Part shown: positions 17,271 to 26,633 of the stretch, piece by piece | How the letters are laid out: each line of letters begins with the position of its first letter | How positions within the stretch are numbered: the first letter of the stretch is position 1 | From: Streptomyces lacrimifluminis | GTDB taxonomy: Bacteria; Actinomycetota; Actinomycetes; Streptomycetales; Streptomycetaceae | DNA length: 64,000 nt | Assembly (NCBI RefSeq): GCF_014646095.1 | Contig: NZ_BMMU01000001.1 | Span: 496,001-560,000, forward strand | Direction: 5' to 3' | Made by a program: the position numbers and the translations under genes | The notes under the pieces: generated by a model | Seen by the model: the letters and a program-made list of their open reading frames with translations, nothing else | What the model was told of the DNA's origin: nothing | The model's database searches: none

Positions 17271-18503
17271 TTGAAACTGAAAAAGAGATCTAAGCGTTTC
17301 GCCGGAGTGGTCGCCGCAAGCACCGTCGCCATGATGGTGACGCTGGCAGTACCCGCCTCCTCAGCGGTGGCCTCTTCCTCCTCCGCGACCTTCTCGAAGG
17401 GGCCGAGCCAGGAGCAGTGGAAGCAACTCGACAAGGCCGCCAAGAAGTACCATTCCCTCGCCGGCGCCCTTGGAGATTCCTCCAAGCAGGTGGTCTCGCT
17501 GCCCGCGGGAACGTCCGCCGCCGAGAAGAGCAAGCTCGTCGCGGCGATCCCGGTCGGCATGGACGTCACGGTCAAGATCAGCCGGTTCACCAAGGAGGGG
17601 TTGGACAAGACCGAGAAGACGCTCTCGGCGAAAAAGTGGCACGCAGACGCAGGCAAGTACGCCTTCGGCTTCGCCTATGACGCGGAGCAGGACAAGATCA
17701 AGGTCGACACCGACGCTCCGGCATCCGTGACGCAGTCGCTGCTCGACGCCAACCCGGGCAAGATCAGGGTGCACCGGACCCGATTCGAGTCCCAGAGAAG
17801 TCGGTTCAACGACTGGTCGCCCTTCTCCGGCGGAGCTTCGATCGTCAATCAAACCATAGGTCCCTGGGCGGGCTGCACCGCAGGAGTCACCGTCAAGAAC
17901 GTCTTCACGGGTGCAAGGAAAATGATGACCGCGGGGCACTGCGGCAAGGAAGGCGATGTTTTCCTCCATCGCTACTCCGATAATTCTCCGGGCCCCTATT
18001 TCGGCGCTGTGGAAGCGCGGTGGGACAGCCTCGACATGGAACTCCTCGGTGGTGCCTCGTACGGTGGCCACATCTGGACCGGGGGCTACCAAGCGAGTAC
18101 CAGCTTCATGGGGGTCAGTGGAGGCAGCAACGTCTGGCCCGGCCTGCAAGTGTGTGTGAGCGGTGCCGTGACGCTCAACCACTGCGGCCACCCCGTCAGG
18201 GAAACCAATTACAACTATTACCCGCAGTCCAATCAGGGAACCTGGATTGGCGGAAACAGTGGGTTCACCTACGACCAGGGAGGGACAGCCCAGCCGTGGG
18301 GATGGCAGTGGGGCAGGGCTACCGAGCCAGGTGACTCCGGCGCCCCCGTCTACTACACGGACCAGTACGGCGCGTTTGCAACCATCGTCGGCACTCACTC
18401 AGCCCGCATCTGGGGCGAGTGTGGCTGTTGGAAGATGATCGGTGTGAAGATCGGCCCGGAGCTCGACGCGGCGCGCCTCGACCTCGTGAAGCACTGGGAG
18501 TAG
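17271..18503 (+). CDS. Secreted trypsin-like serine protease with pro-region
   Basis: Exported S1-fold protease, 410 residues from TTG 17271. That start has an AAAGGA ribosome site and gives a normal signal peptide (basic LKLKKRSKR, hydrophobic core, ASSAVASS). The open frame extends to 17067, but that would bury the signal. A pro-region of about 150 residues follows. The catalytic triad is visible as MTAGHCG (His), WDSLDMELL (Asp) and EPGDSGAPV (Ser), in the arrangement of streptogrisin/alpha-lytic proteases. Cys residues are paired near CVSGAVTLNHCGH and CGC. A strong hairpin follows 44 bases after the stop. Confidence 0.85.
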   Translation: MKLKKRSKRFAGVVAASTVAMMVTLAVPASSAVASSSSATFSKGPSQEQWKQLDKAAKKYHSLAGALGDSSKQVVSLPAGTSAAEKSKLVAAIPVGMDVTVKISRFTKEGLDKTEKTLSAKKWHADAGKYAFGFAYDAEQDKIKVDTDAPASVTQSLLDANPGKIRVHRTRFESQRSRFNDWSPFSGGASIVNQTIGPWAGCTAGVTVKNVFTGARKMMTAGHCGKEGDVFLHRYSDNSPGPYFGAVEARWDSLDMELLGGASYGGHIWTGGYQASTSFMGVSGGSNVWPGLQVCVSGAVTLNHCGHPVRETNYNYYPQSNQGTWIGGNSGFTYDQGGTAQPWGWQWGRATEPGDSGAPVYYTDQYGAFATIVGTHSARIWGECGCWKMIGVKIGPELDAARLDLVKHWE

Positions 18504-18547
18504 GCCACCGGGAACAGCCCCGGCAGACTCTGCCGCAGGCCCCTGAG

Positions 18548-18578
18548 GGTGTCGGCCGCCTCCTGGGCGGCCGACACC
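18548..18578 (+). terminator. 13-bp hairpin downstream of the secreted protease
   Basis: GGTGTCGGCCGCC (18548-18560) pairs perfectly with GGCGGCCGACACC (18566-18578) around a TCCTG loop, 44 bases after the protease stop. There is no T-run, as is common for actinomycete terminators. Confidence 0.65.
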
Positions 18579-18741
18579 GACACCAGGACATGCTTCGAGA
18601 AGCGGCCCCCCACCCGCACGGCTGCGCCCGCCCCGCTCTCCCGGCGGGGCGGGCCGCGGATGCCGACCTCACACCGGCCCATCGCATCGTTCCCTCCCAC
18701 CGCCCCGTCCCGGGGGCGGCGCGCACACCTGGAGCTTCACC

Positions 18742-19944
18742 GTGTCTCATCCCCGTAACCGCACCACTAACCGCACCACCAACCCGGCTGCACCCATGGA
18801 CGGGGGTGACGTGCGGGGCCGACCCGCCGGCAACAGACTCAGCAGGTGTCTGGTATCCGGCACCCCCTACCTCGGCGCCGTCATCGCGCTCGCCGCCGGG
18901 CTGATCGTCCTCAGCTTCGCCATCAGCGGCCCTGACGTCAGTGAGTGGGCCCCGACGGCCATGAGCAACGGCGACTGGACTGAGCCCCAGAAGTGGGCCG
19001 CGATGCTGTATAGCACCGGTCTCACCACGATGATGTCCCTCCCCCCGGTCATCGCGGCCTACGTCGCGTACAGCACGGCAGACCGCTCGGCGGCCATCCC
19101 CGGCTTCCTCGGCGGCGTCGCCGTCATCATTGTCGAGGGCGGTGTCCTGGGCGGTGTGATCGCCGGTGTGATCGCCGGTGGGGCCATCCTGGCTTTGCGG
19201 CGGATCCCCGTCACGCGGGCGCTACAGAGCACCACCACCGTGCTGTTCCCCCTGCTGGCCACCGTGGTCACGGCGTTCGTGACCTTCGCGGTCGTCGGGT
19301 CGCTCCTCAACTTCCTGGCAAACTTCCTTTACAGCAAAATGGCCGCGGTGCAATTCCAGAGCACCCTCGTTCTCGGCCTGGTCCTCGGCCTGATGGTCTC
19401 CGCCGACTTCGGCGGGTTGATCACCAAGACGGCATTCCGCTTCGGCGCGGTGCTACTGAGCGGTCCCGACCCGACGAAGTTCACCCCGTTCAACATGACC
19501 GTCATGGCCGCCGTCATGGCCGCCGGCATGGTGCCCCCGCTGGCCATGACCCTCGCCACCGTGGTGCGCCGCCACCTGTTCACCGAGGCCGAGCGGCGTT
19601 ACGGCAAAGTCTCCTGGCTGTTCGGCGCGGCGTTCATCCCCGAGGGCGCTGCCCCCTTCGCCCTCGCCGACCCGCTGCGGGTGATCCCGGCCTCCATGGC
19701 GGGCGGTGCCGTCACCGGCGCCCTGGTCATGCAGCTCGGCAGCACGGTCTCTTATCCCAGGGGCGGTGTCTTCGTCGCTGATCAGATCGGCGCGCCATTG
19801 CTGTTCGCCGCCGCCGTGGCCGCAGGCGTCCTCACCACCGCCGCCGTCACCATCGGCCTCAAGAGCCTGCGCCGCACCGCCCCGGCCACGAGCACCGCAC
19901 GTGCCGCCACCCGCAGCCCCAAGAAGGCCGTCGCGGTCGGGTGA
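18742..19944 (+). CDS. Stand-alone PTS fructose-type IIC membrane protein
   Basis: Membrane protein of 400 residues with about nine hydrophobic segments. It resembles the IIC domain of FruA-type permeases; the clearest mark is FIPEGAAPFALADPLRVIPASMAGGAVTGAL near residue 300 (two parts), the substrate-site motif of fructose/mannitol IIC. No IIA or IIB domain is fused and none lies in the neighbouring genes, so it cannot phosphorylate a sugar by itself. It may use IIAB domains encoded elsewhere or act as a facilitator. The N-terminal 25 residues are Asn/Arg/Thr-rich. A hairpin with a T-run follows the gene. Confidence 0.75.
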   Translation: MSHPRNRTTNRTTNPAAPMDGGDVRGRPAGNRLSRCLVSGTPYLGAVIALAAGLIVLSFAISGPDVSEWAPTAMSNGDWTEPQKWAAMLYSTGLTTMMSLPPVIAAYVAYSTADRSAAIPGFLGGVAVIIVEGGVLGGVIAGVIAGGAILALRRIPVTRALQSTTTVLFPLLATVVTAFVTFAVVGSLLNFLANFLYSKMAAVQFQSTLVLGLVLGLMVSADFGGLITKTAFRFGAVLLSGPDPTKFTPFNMTVMAAVMAAGMVPPLAMTLATVVRRHLFTEAERRYGKVSWLFGAAFIPEGAAPFALADPLRVIPASMAGGAVTGALVMQLGSTVSYPRGGVFVADQIGAPLLFAAAVAAGVLTTAAVTIGLKSLRRTAPATSTARAATRSPKKAVAVG

Positions 19945-20035
19945 CCCTGATCGCTCCGCCGACCCGACCCGGCCCGGGTGACCGCACCGTATCGGCGTAC
20001 CAAGGAGGACAGGGAGGACAGGGAGGACAGACAGA

Positions 20036-20068
20036 CGCCGACCCCACGGGCGCCCCCCGGGGTCGGCG
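20036..20068. terminator. Bidirectional terminator between convergent genes
   Basis: CGCCGACCCC (20036-20045) pairs with GGGGTCGGCG (20059-20068), followed by CGGTCGTTTTCC. It lies between the PTS IIC gene and the convergent lipoprotein gene. Three direct GGAGGACAG-type repeats lie just before it (20004-20030). Confidence 0.7.
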
Positions 20069-20096
20069 CGGTCGTTTTCCACAACGTGGCACGGCC

Positions 20097-20660
20097 TCAG
20101 TCCGAGCAACTGGTCGCGGAACCGTCGGCCGCGGAGCTGACGGCTACGCGATAGCCCGCTCCGGAGCTGAACTCGGGCCCGGGCGTGCTCTCCTCCGCGT
20201 CGAGGATCTCCTCGGTCAGGAAGTAGACGTCCAGCATCGTCGTGTCGTCCGCCTTGCCGAGGGTGAAGCACAGGCCGGCGGGCCGGTCCTCCTTCGAGGA
20301 CTGCCGGGTGGCCTGCGACGGCAGCCAGCCCTCGCGCTCCGCCGCGGCCCGGTAGTGCCGGGTCACGTCGGCCTTGTCGCCGGGGAAGACGTAGGTCCGG
20401 TCGGCATACAGCCATGCCTCGCCGCTGTCCTCCCAGCAGCCGGCTTCAAGGTCCTCGAAGCCCTCGGGCACGATCGCCCCTTGGGGCGGGGAGTCGAGAA
20501 CGTCGTACGACTTCAGCTTGCCGACCCGGCTCTCGGTCCCCTCGCAGCCCGTGGCGGAAGCGGCATCCGCGAGCGTCTGGCACCCGGTGAGGGCTCCCGT
20601 CGCCAACGCGGCTGTCAACAGGAGAGCGCCGTACCAGCGGGTTCCCGTACGAGGTGCCAA
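20097..20660 (-). CDS. Secreted lipoprotein of unknown function
   Basis: Product of about 187 residues from TTG 20660, which has GGAG five bases upstream and places the signal peptide at the N-terminus (ARG/TRP start, LLLTAALATGALTGC). TGALTGC is a lipobox, so the mature protein is lipid-anchored at its Cys. The body has six further Cys and an ATRQSSKEDRPAGLC segment. The family is common in Streptomyces, but no function is known to me. An ATG at 20720 is also in frame, without a ribosome site. Confidence 0.7.
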   Translation of the reverse strand: MAPRTGTRWYGALLLTAALATGALTGCQTLADAASATGCEGTESRVGKLKSYDVLDSPPQGAIVPEGFEDLEAGCWEDSGEAWLYADRTYVFPGDKADVTRHYRAAAEREGWLPSQATRQSSKEDRPAGLCFTLGKADDTTMLDVYFLTEEILDAEESTPGPEFSSGAGYRVAVSSAADGSATSCSD

Positions 20661-20786
20661 GCCGACTCCTATGGTGGACAGGCGGAGGCAGCCGACTTCA
20701 CTACCGGGTATCGAACACATGTAGGTGGTGAAATTAGCAGCTCTTCCGCCGGCCGCAGCGCTGTTCCTCCTCCTGGTTTCGACGCC

Positions 20787-21188
20787 TCACACGCCCTGCT
20801 CGCGCGGCGCCAGCCACTCCTGGAGTTCGACCAGGTTCCCTTCCGGGTCCGCCAGGTAGGCGACCCGCATCCGGTCGCCCATCGGGCCGGGGGCGCGGGT
20901 GAAGTCCGCCCCCCGAGCGGTGAGTTCGGCGTGGACGGCGTCCAGGTCGTCCACCCGCAGCACCACCAGCGCGCGGTGTCCGGCAGGCTCCGCCCCCAGC
21001 CCCTCCAGCACACCGGCCATGTCCGCCCGGTTCTGTAGCGCGATCGCGGCATGCCCGGTGTCGGGGCTGAGCTTGGCGTACGGGCCGCTCTCGGCTTCGA
21101 ACTGCGGCTTGAGCCCGAGCACGTCCCGGTAGAAGCGGTAGACGGCGGGGAAGTCGGACACCAACAGGCGTATCTGGGTGAGTTCCAT
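20787..21188 (-). CDS. VOC-family (glyoxalase/bleomycin-resistance-like) protein
   Basis: Protein of 133 residues with two beta-alpha-beta-beta-beta modules: IRLLVSDFPAVYRFYRDVLGL at the N-terminus and a C-terminal AYLADPEGNLVELQEW, which supplies the usual Glu metal ligand. Members include dioxygenases, glyoxalase I and drug-binding proteins; the substrate cannot be read from sequence. It lies downstream of a hydrolase gene on the same strand, with a 90-base gap. Confidence 0.85.
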   Translation of the reverse strand: MELTQIRLLVSDFPAVYRFYRDVLGLKPQFEAESGPYAKLSPDTGHAAIALQNRADMAGVLEGLGAEPAGHRALVVLRVDDLDAVHAELTARGADFTRAPGPMGDRMRVAYLADPEGNLVELQEWLAPREQGV

Positions 21189-21278
21189 ACGGACCTTCTA
21201 GCCCGGCTCCGGCTCCAGGTCCGGCCCGATGGCGATCTTTTGAGTGAGCCTTGGCGGAGTTCGGCGACGCGCGCCCGC

Positions 21279-21845
21279 TCATGCCCGGCCGGAACCCCCT
21301 GGCCGCCCGACGAGCGCGCGCAGGAGTGTCCGCCCTGCCGGCCACTCGCCCAGGCCGCTGTCGGAATTGATGTGGCCGTGGTTCTCGACGAGATGTCCTC
21401 GCGCCTGCCACTCGCGCGCGAACGAGGCGGATGTCGTCGGGTCGCAGTAGGGGTCGTCGTCGCCGGCCACCATGAGGCTTCGGCACGGCAGAGGGCGAGC
21501 GGTGAGGTTGAGGAACGTCGACGCGGCCTGACGCGGGAACGCCGGTCCCCGGGGATCGGGCGGCGCGACCAGGAACGCCGCCGCCCCGTCGGGCCGCGCC
21601 CGGTCCAGCCACTCAGCGGCGGCCCAGCAGCCAAGGCTGTGGGCCACCAACGCCACCTGGCTGTCCCGCCCGGAGGCGATCTCGTAGGCGGCCTGGACCG
21701 CGGCCACCCAGTCCGGCAGGTCCGGAGTGCTCCACGAGGCCGGGGCGATCCGGACCGCTGAGGCTCCCCACCGGTTCTCCCACAGGCTCTGCCAGTGCCT
21801 CTCATCCGAACCGTCGATCCCGGGGATGATGACGTACGCGACCAT
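21279..21845 (-). CDS. RBBP9/YdeN-type alpha/beta hydrolase
   Basis: Small serine hydrolase of 188 residues. The nucleophile elbow is VAHSLGCWAA, the acid is likely in VAGDDDPYCD, and the His is in ENHGHINSDSGLGEWPAG, the typical RBBP9 ending. The N-terminal YVIIPGIDGSDERHWQSLWE is diagnostic for the family. ATG 21845 was chosen; another in-frame ATG lies at 21863. It is divergent from an Lrp/AsnC regulator across a short gap of about 115 bases. Confidence 0.88.
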   Translation of the reverse strand: MVAYVIIPGIDGSDERHWQSLWENRWGASAVRIAPASWSTPDLPDWVAAVQAAYEIASGRDSQVALVAHSLGCWAAAEWLDRARPDGAAAFLVAPPDPRGPAFPRQAASTFLNLTARPLPCRSLMVAGDDDPYCDPTTSASFAREWQARGHLVENHGHINSDSGLGEWPAGRTLLRALVGRPGGSGRA

Positions 21846-21959
21846 CGCCCACCGCCTTTCCATTCGTGTCCCCCGCGCCTCGCGGGCTCACCCGGAGCGA
21901 TTCTCGATGGATCAGCGGCGACAACCGGGGCACAGCAAGTGATCTCAAGGAAAGTGGCG

Positions 21960-22424
21960 GTGACAACGATGGAATCACTCGACGAGATCGACCACGCCAT
22001 CCTGGAACTGCTCCAGACGGACGGCCGACTCACCGGAGCCGAGGTCGGACGCCGGGTCGGGCTGTCCCAGCCGGCGGCCAGCGCCCGTATCCAACGCCTG
22101 GAGAAGAACGGGATCATCACCGGCTACCGGGCTGTCGTCGCCCCGGCCGCGGTGGGGCTGAACATCCATGCCGTCGTCCGGCTGCGCACCACCCACGCGC
22201 AGCTGTCCCGAGCACTCACCCTCGCCGCCCGGACTCCCGAGGTCGTCTCGACCCTCCGCGTGACCGGCGACGACTGCCTGCTGTTCGATGTGCACTGTTC
22301 GCACGCCGAACGCCTTGAGCAGGTCGTGGACTCCCTCGCCCGCTACGGACCGGTCACCACCTCCCTCGTCCTGCGCGGCTACCCGCCCAAGTCACTGCCC
22401 ACGGCACCGTCGGCAACGCCATGA
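21960..22424 (+). CDS. Lrp/AsnC-family transcriptional regulator
   Basis: Protein of about 154 residues. An N-terminal helix-turn-helix (DEIDHAILELLQTDGRLTGAEVGRRVGLSQ) is followed by a C-terminal RAM ligand-binding domain (GITGYRAVV... HCSHAERLEQVVDSLARYG). GTG 21960 is favoured because AAGGAAAG lies just before it; ATG 21969 is the alternative. It is divergent from the RBBP9 hydrolase gene, which it may control. Effector unknown, most likely an amino acid. Confidence 0.9.
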   Translation: MTTMESLDEIDHAILELLQTDGRLTGAEVGRRVGLSQPAASARIQRLEKNGIITGYRAVVAPAAVGLNIHAVVRLRTTHAQLSRALTLAARTPEVVSTLRVTGDDCLLFDVHCSHAERLEQVVDSLARYGPVTTSLVLRGYPPKSLPTAPSATP

Positions 22425-22589
22425 CCCGTGACGCCCGGGCGCGGCCCCTTACACCGGTCGCGAGCTCACACCACACCGGCCCTGCCCCCGTAACCCTTCC
22501 TCACCGGCGGCTGCCACGTCACGGTCCCCCGGCTCTCGGCCCCGGCCCACCTGCGCACCCCCACCTCCCACCCCCCGTACCCTGGACCC

Positions 22590-23501
22590 GTGAGTACCAG
22601 CCCCGTCCCCGACGCCTCCTCCGATGCCCTGTTCGGCGCCGCCGACATCCGTGAGCTGGCCGATGTCCTCGGCGTCAGGCCCACCAAGCAGCGCGGGCAG
22701 AACTTCGTGATCGACGCCAACACCGTCCGCCGTATCGTGCGCACCGCCGGTGTGCGGCCCGACGACGTGGTCGTCGAGGTCGGGCCGGGGCTCGGGTCCC
22801 TCACCCTCGCGCTGCTGGAGGCCGCCGACCGGGTCGTGGCCGTCGAGATCGACGACGTGCTCGCCGGCGCGCTGCCCGCCACCGTCGCCGCCCGGATGCC
22901 CGCCCGCGCGGACCGGTTCGCGCTGGTGCACTCCGATGCGATGCGCGTCACCGAACTGCCGGGGCCGCCGCCCACCGCACTGGTCGCGAATCTCCCGTAC
23001 AACGTCGCCGTGCCCGTGCTGCTGCACATGCTGGAGACGTTCCCGAGCATCGAGCGGACGCTCGTGATGGTGCAGGCGGAGGTCGCCGACCGGCTCGCCG
23101 CGCCGCCCGGGTCGAAGGTGTACGGCGTCCCGTCCGTGAAGGCCAACTGGTACGCCGAGGTCAAGCGGGCCGGTTCCATCGGGCGCAACGTCTTCTGGCC
23201 CGCGCCCAACGTCGACAGCGGGCTCGTCTCGCTCGTCCGGCGGGCCGAGCCGCTGAAGACGACCGCCGCGCGGAGCGACGTCTTCGCGGTCGTCGACGCC
23301 GCCTTCGCCCAGCGGCGCAAGACGCTGCGCGCCGCGCTCGCCGGCTGGGCCGGGTCGGCCGCCGCCGCAGAGAGCGCCCTCGTCGCCGCCGGAGTCTCCC
23401 CGCAGGCCCGCGGCGAGTCCCTGAGCGTCGAGGAGTTCGTCCGCATCGCGGAGAACAAGGTCCAACAGCACGCTGGTGATGAGGAGTCCGGGCAGCTGTG
23501 A
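22590..23501 (+). CDS. rsmA: 16S rRNA dimethyladenosine transferase RsmA (KsgA)
   Basis: Enzyme of 303 residues that dimethylates A1518 and A1519 of 16S rRNA late in 30S assembly. Motifs: [10 protein letters not shown] near the N-terminus, [14 protein letters not shown] (SAM binding) and [11 protein letters not shown] (catalytic NLPY). The GTG start matches the family N-terminus. The stop overlaps the ispE start by 4 bases, so the two form an operon, an order conserved in actinobacteria. Confidence 0.96.
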   Translation: MSTSPVPDASSDALFGAADIRELADVLGVRPTKQRGQNFVIDANTVRRIVRTAGVRPDDVVVEVGPGLGSLTLALLEAADRVVAVEIDDVLAGALPATVAARMPARADRFALVHSDAMRVTELPGPPPTALVANLPYNVAVPVLLHMLETFPSIERTLVMVQAEVADRLAAPPGSKVYGVPSVKANWYAEVKRAGSIGRNVFWPAPNVDSGLVSLVRRAEPLKTTAARSDVFAVVDAAFAQRRKTLRAALAGWAGSAAAAESALVAAGVSPQARGESLSVEEFVRIAENKVQQHAGDEESGQL

Positions 23502-24391
23502 GCGTGACGGTACGGGTTCCCGCCAAGGTCAACGTCCAGCTCGCGGTGGGTGCCGCGCGCCCCGACGGCTTCCACGACCTCGCCAACGTCTTCCTCGCCG
23601 TCGGCCTCTTCGACGAAGTGACCGTCACCCCGGCAGCGGAACTCCGGATCACCTGTGAAGGGCCCGGCGCCGCCCAAGTGCCCCTCGACGGTACGAATCT
23701 CGCCGCCCGTGCCGCCGTAGCGCTCGCCGAGCGGTACGGCCGTACGCCCGACGTGCACATCCACATCGCCAAGGACATCCCGGTCGCCGGAGGGATGGCG
23801 GGCGGCAGTGCCGACGGCGCCGGTGCGCTGCTCGCCTGCGACGCGCTGTGGGGGACCGGGGCCTCGCATGTCGAACTCCTCGACATCTGTGCCGAGTTGG
23901 GCAGCGATGTGCCCTTCAGCCTGGTGGGCGGGGCCGCGCTAGGGATCGGGCGCGGGGAGAAGCTGACGGTCCTGGAGACCGGCGGCACCTTCCACTGGGT
24001 GTTCGCGATGGCGGAGCGCGGGCTGTCGACACCGGCCGTGTTCCGGGAGTTCGACCGGCTGGTCGCGGACAGTGACGTTCCCGTGCCCGTCGCCTCGCCG
24101 GAACTCCTCGACGCGCTGGCCAAGGGGGATCCCGACGCGCTCGCCGCGTCCGTCTCCAACGACCTCCAGCCCGCCGCTCTCTCCCTCTTCCCGGCCCTCG
24201 CCGACACCCTCGACGCGGGCCGCGCGGCGGGCGCGCTGACCGCGCTGGTCTCGGGTTCCGGCCCGACCACGGCGTTCCTCGCCCGGGACGCGGAGGCCGC
24301 ACGGCAGGTGGCGCGGGCGCTGTCGGCGTCCGGTACCTGTCGTGCCGTACGGGTGACCGCGGGGCCCGTACAGGGCGCCAGGCTGCTGTAA
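23498..24391 (+). CDS. ispE: 4-diphosphocytidyl-2-C-methyl-D-erythritol kinase IspE
   Basis: GHMP kinase of 297 residues in the MEP isoprenoid pathway. Motifs: [14 protein letters not shown] (motif 1, catalytic Lys), [17 protein letters not shown] (ATP phosphate loop) and [14 protein letters not shown] (motif 3). The GTG start overlaps rsmA (GTGA), indicating translational coupling. No gene follows for about 240 bases. Confidence 0.96.
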   Translation: MSVTVRVPAKVNVQLAVGAARPDGFHDLANVFLAVGLFDEVTVTPAAELRITCEGPGAAQVPLDGTNLAARAAVALAERYGRTPDVHIHIAKDIPVAGGMAGGSADGAGALLACDALWGTGASHVELLDICAELGSDVPFSLVGGAALGIGRGEKLTVLETGGTFHWVFAMAERGLSTPAVFREFDRLVADSDVPVPVASPELLDALAKGDPDALAASVSNDLQPAALSLFPALADTLDAGRAAGALTALVSGSGPTTAFLARDAEAARQVARALSASGTCRAVRVTAGPVQGARLL

Positions 24392-24629
24392 CAGCGCGTA
24401 CCTGCCGGCCGCCCCAATTGCCGGACGCCCACAGGGAATTCACTGTTCTTTGGCCTGGACCTGTGCGGTGGGGCGGGTGTGACGCGTATGGTTTTTTCAA
24501 CTTCAAGCACTCGCCGTCCGTCGCAGGTCTTCGCTGAGTCCCAGGAGTTCACCGAATTCCAGAGTGCGCGTGCGGCGTGGGGTCCCCCTTGGGTTGCCAA
24601 CTGCCCCAGCACTTCCGGAAGGCATCTCC

Positions 24630-25802
24630 GTGTCCGTACCTCCCCCTTCTTCCTCTTCCTCTCCGGCTCCCTCCCATCGCCGGAAAGTCCCCCTCACCCG
24701 GCGCGGCGTGATCGGCGCCGCGGGCGCTGTCGCCGTCGGCGGCGCGCTGACCCCGGTGGTCTTCGCGGCCACCAACGGTGAGGACTCCGCCCCCGGTACG
24801 ACGGACAGCGCGTCCGGCACGTCCGGTACCGCGGGGACCGAGCCGCAGAAGTTCCCGGCCACCCGCACCGAGGCCGCCACCGGCACCGCCGAGGCGGGCG
24901 CCGCCTTCGCCATCTCGTATGTCGGCGTGCGCTGGAGCGGCGCGGCGGACGGTGCCGGGATCAGGTTCGCGGACGGTGCCTCCGCGCCCGGCAAGTGGCA
25001 GGACCTGAACGGCGGTTGCGCGACCGTCGAGGGCGGCGGCACGGCGCTGGTGGCGGCGGGGGACGCCACCGCGTACGAGCTGAGGCTGCCGGACGGGGTG
25101 AGCGTGAGCGGGGCGCGGTCGCTGGCGATCGACACGACCGGCGGGGCCGGCAAGACGTTCCGGGTGCCGACCGAGCCGACCCGGGTGCGCGGGGTGGAGT
25201 ACCTGTCGCGGCCGGCGTGGGGCGCCGACGAGTCGAAGCGGTACAAGGACGGGAAGGTCAACTCGCCCGAGGTGTACTACCCGTTCCAGACGGTCACCGT
25301 CCACCACACGGACACCCCGAACGCCGACCCCGACCCGGCGTCGACCGTGCGCGGCATCTACGAGTACCACGCGGTCACCCTGGACTGGGGCGACATCGGC
25401 TACCACTTCCTCATCGACGAGGCGGGCAACGTCTACGAGGGCCGCTACTCCGGAGACGACCTCGTCCCCGCCTTCGACAAGGACGGCAAGCTGGTCACCG
25501 CCTTCCACACCGGCGGCTTCAACTCCGGCAACCTCGGCATCGCCCTCCTCGGCAACCTGGTCGCCCAGCCGCCGACGGACGCGGCCAAGGCCTCGCTGAT
25601 CCGCCTGATCAAGGTGATCGCCCGCTTCAAGGGCCTGGACCCGCAGGCCAAGCTGACCTATGTGAACCCGGTCAACGGGGTCACGAAGGACGTCGACGCG
25701 ATCAGCGGCCACCGCGACTGGCTGGCGACCGACTGCCCCGGCCAGACGATGTACGACCTCCTCGCCGAGGTCCGTACGGCCGTCGCCGGCCAGCCCGCGT
25801 AA
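24630..25802 (+). CDS. Tat-exported N-acetylmuramoyl-L-alanine amidase (PGRP/amidase_2 fold)
   Basis: Exported peptidoglycan hydrolase of about 390 residues from GTG 24630 (GGAAGG ribosome site). A Ser/Pro-rich head precedes a twin-arginine signal (LTRRGVIGAAGAVAVGGA). A middle domain of unknown function spans roughly residues 70-190. The amidase domain starts at LSRPAWGADES and has the zinc ligands in VTVHHTDT, YHFLIDEAG nearby and SGHRDW...TDCPG at the end. It cleaves the bond between muramic acid and the stem peptide. Confidence 0.88.
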   Translation: MSVPPPSSSSSPAPSHRRKVPLTRRGVIGAAGAVAVGGALTPVVFAATNGEDSAPGTTDSASGTSGTAGTEPQKFPATRTEAATGTAEAGAAFAISYVGVRWSGAADGAGIRFADGASAPGKWQDLNGGCATVEGGGTALVAAGDATAYELRLPDGVSVSGARSLAIDTTGGAGKTFRVPTEPTRVRGVEYLSRPAWGADESKRYKDGKVNSPEVYYPFQTVTVHHTDTPNADPDPASTVRGIYEYHAVTLDWGDIGYHFLIDEAGNVYEGRYSGDDLVPAFDKDGKLVTAFHTGGFNSGNLGIALLGNLVAQPPTDAAKASLIRLIKVIARFKGLDPQAKLTYVNPVNGVTKDVDAISGHRDWLATDCPGQTMYDLLAEVRTAVAGQPA

Positions 25803-25830
25803 CCAACGGCCGTGCGCCCCGGGCGAGTTG

Positions 25831-25856
25831 GCGAATTCCAGGGGCCGTTGCAACAC
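25831..25856. repeat. Terminal inverted repeat of IS30 remnant 1
   Basis: Twenty-six bases beginning GCGAATTCCAGG and ending CCGTTGCAACAC. They match, with four differences, the segment 28634-28659 next to IS30 remnant 2, at the same distance from the transposase stop codons. This marks the end of an IS30-type element. Confidence 0.65.
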
Positions 25857-25862
25857 ATGTGA

Positions 25863-25975
25863 TCAACTGGCTGTGGCCAGGAGCTCAGAGAGACGCTCGG
25901 CTGGGGTTTCCCAGTCGAGCGTTTTGCGTGGTCGGCCGTTGAGTTCGGCGGCGACGGCAGCGACGGCGTCGAGGT
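25863..25975 (-). pseudogene. IS30-family transposase, C-terminal remnant 1
   Basis: About 35 codons of the transposase C-terminus survive: [26 protein letters not shown]. This is the family's closing motif. The upstream catalytic part is gone; sequence beyond about 25980 no longer reads as transposase. A hydrophobic frame runs on to 26348 on this strand but joins unrelated DNA. The remnant is a different copy from remnant 2, with several substitutions. Confidence 0.75.
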
Positions 25976-26199
25976 TGGCGGTACGCAGGACAAGCGTCAG
26001 GAGCCGGGCACGGGCCGCGAAGCGCAGGAGCACCAGCGCCCAGCGCCCCGGAGACCCCGCGCACCCCCAGCCAGGCGGGTCGTCCCGCGAGCAGGGGCAG
26101 AAGCAGGGCCAGAAGGAGACCGCGCGTCGCCGCGAGGACGACCTGCTGCGCGAAGAGGACCTGCACGACGAGAACCTTGACCAGAGCAGCACGCGCCCA

Positions 26200-26235
26200 G
26201 AGCCCGCCGGTCCGCAGTCATCCCGGCCGGGCTCT
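26200..26235. terminator. Hairpin of an orphan transcription unit
   Basis: AGCCCGCCGG (26201-26210) pairs imperfectly with CCCGGCCGGGCT (26222-26233) and is followed by CTTTCGCG. No intact gene ends at it. It may have belonged to a gene lost when the IS30 element inserted or decayed. Confidence 0.4.
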
Positions 26236-26633
26236 TTCGCGTCCCGTCCGACGCCGGCCTTGAGGCCCGCAGTCGCACACGCTGTCGACGTCACGGTTCG
26301 CGGCGGTCCGCCCACCCGGCAGGACGGCAAGTGCGCCACACCTCCCACGGGCGGCCCGCCGCAATGGGGTGCGGCCGGTTCCTGACGTCACGTCACTCGC
26401 ATAGGTTATTTTTTCTGATTTACGGCCTATTACTATGAAATATGCGTGACTACTCCCGCATGACGGCGTATCACTACCTCTCGGGCAGGGAGTCGCTCTC
26501 GGTCCCCCCCCCGCAGGGGGAGCCTGCGCACCGGCGCAAATGGAGGGGCTTGCGGCCCTGAACAGCCATCGTCGTGGACGCTCGGGATCCTCCTGAGGGG
26601 ACCGAGACCCGAAGCAACAAGAAAGGTCATGCT
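26236..26633. promoter_or_regulatory. AT-richer leader and promoter region of the collagen-like gene
   Basis: The 400 bases before the collagen-like gene contain no gene. An unusual AT-rich block lies at 26400-26450 (GGTTATTTTTTCTGATTTA, then CCTATTACTATGAAATATG), far below the local GC level, and is the likely promoter. GAAAGG at 26621-26626 is the ribosome site for GTG 26634. Confidence 0.45.

Noticed and set aside
20004..20030. GGAGGACAG direct repeats
   Set aside because: Only three short copies between two genes, most simply slippage next to a terminator; no function suggested.
25863..26348. Minus-strand frame that continues the IS30 remnant upstream
   Set aside because: Only the last 35 codons are transposase. 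The upstream hydrophobic part has no matching family and crosses the breakpoint.
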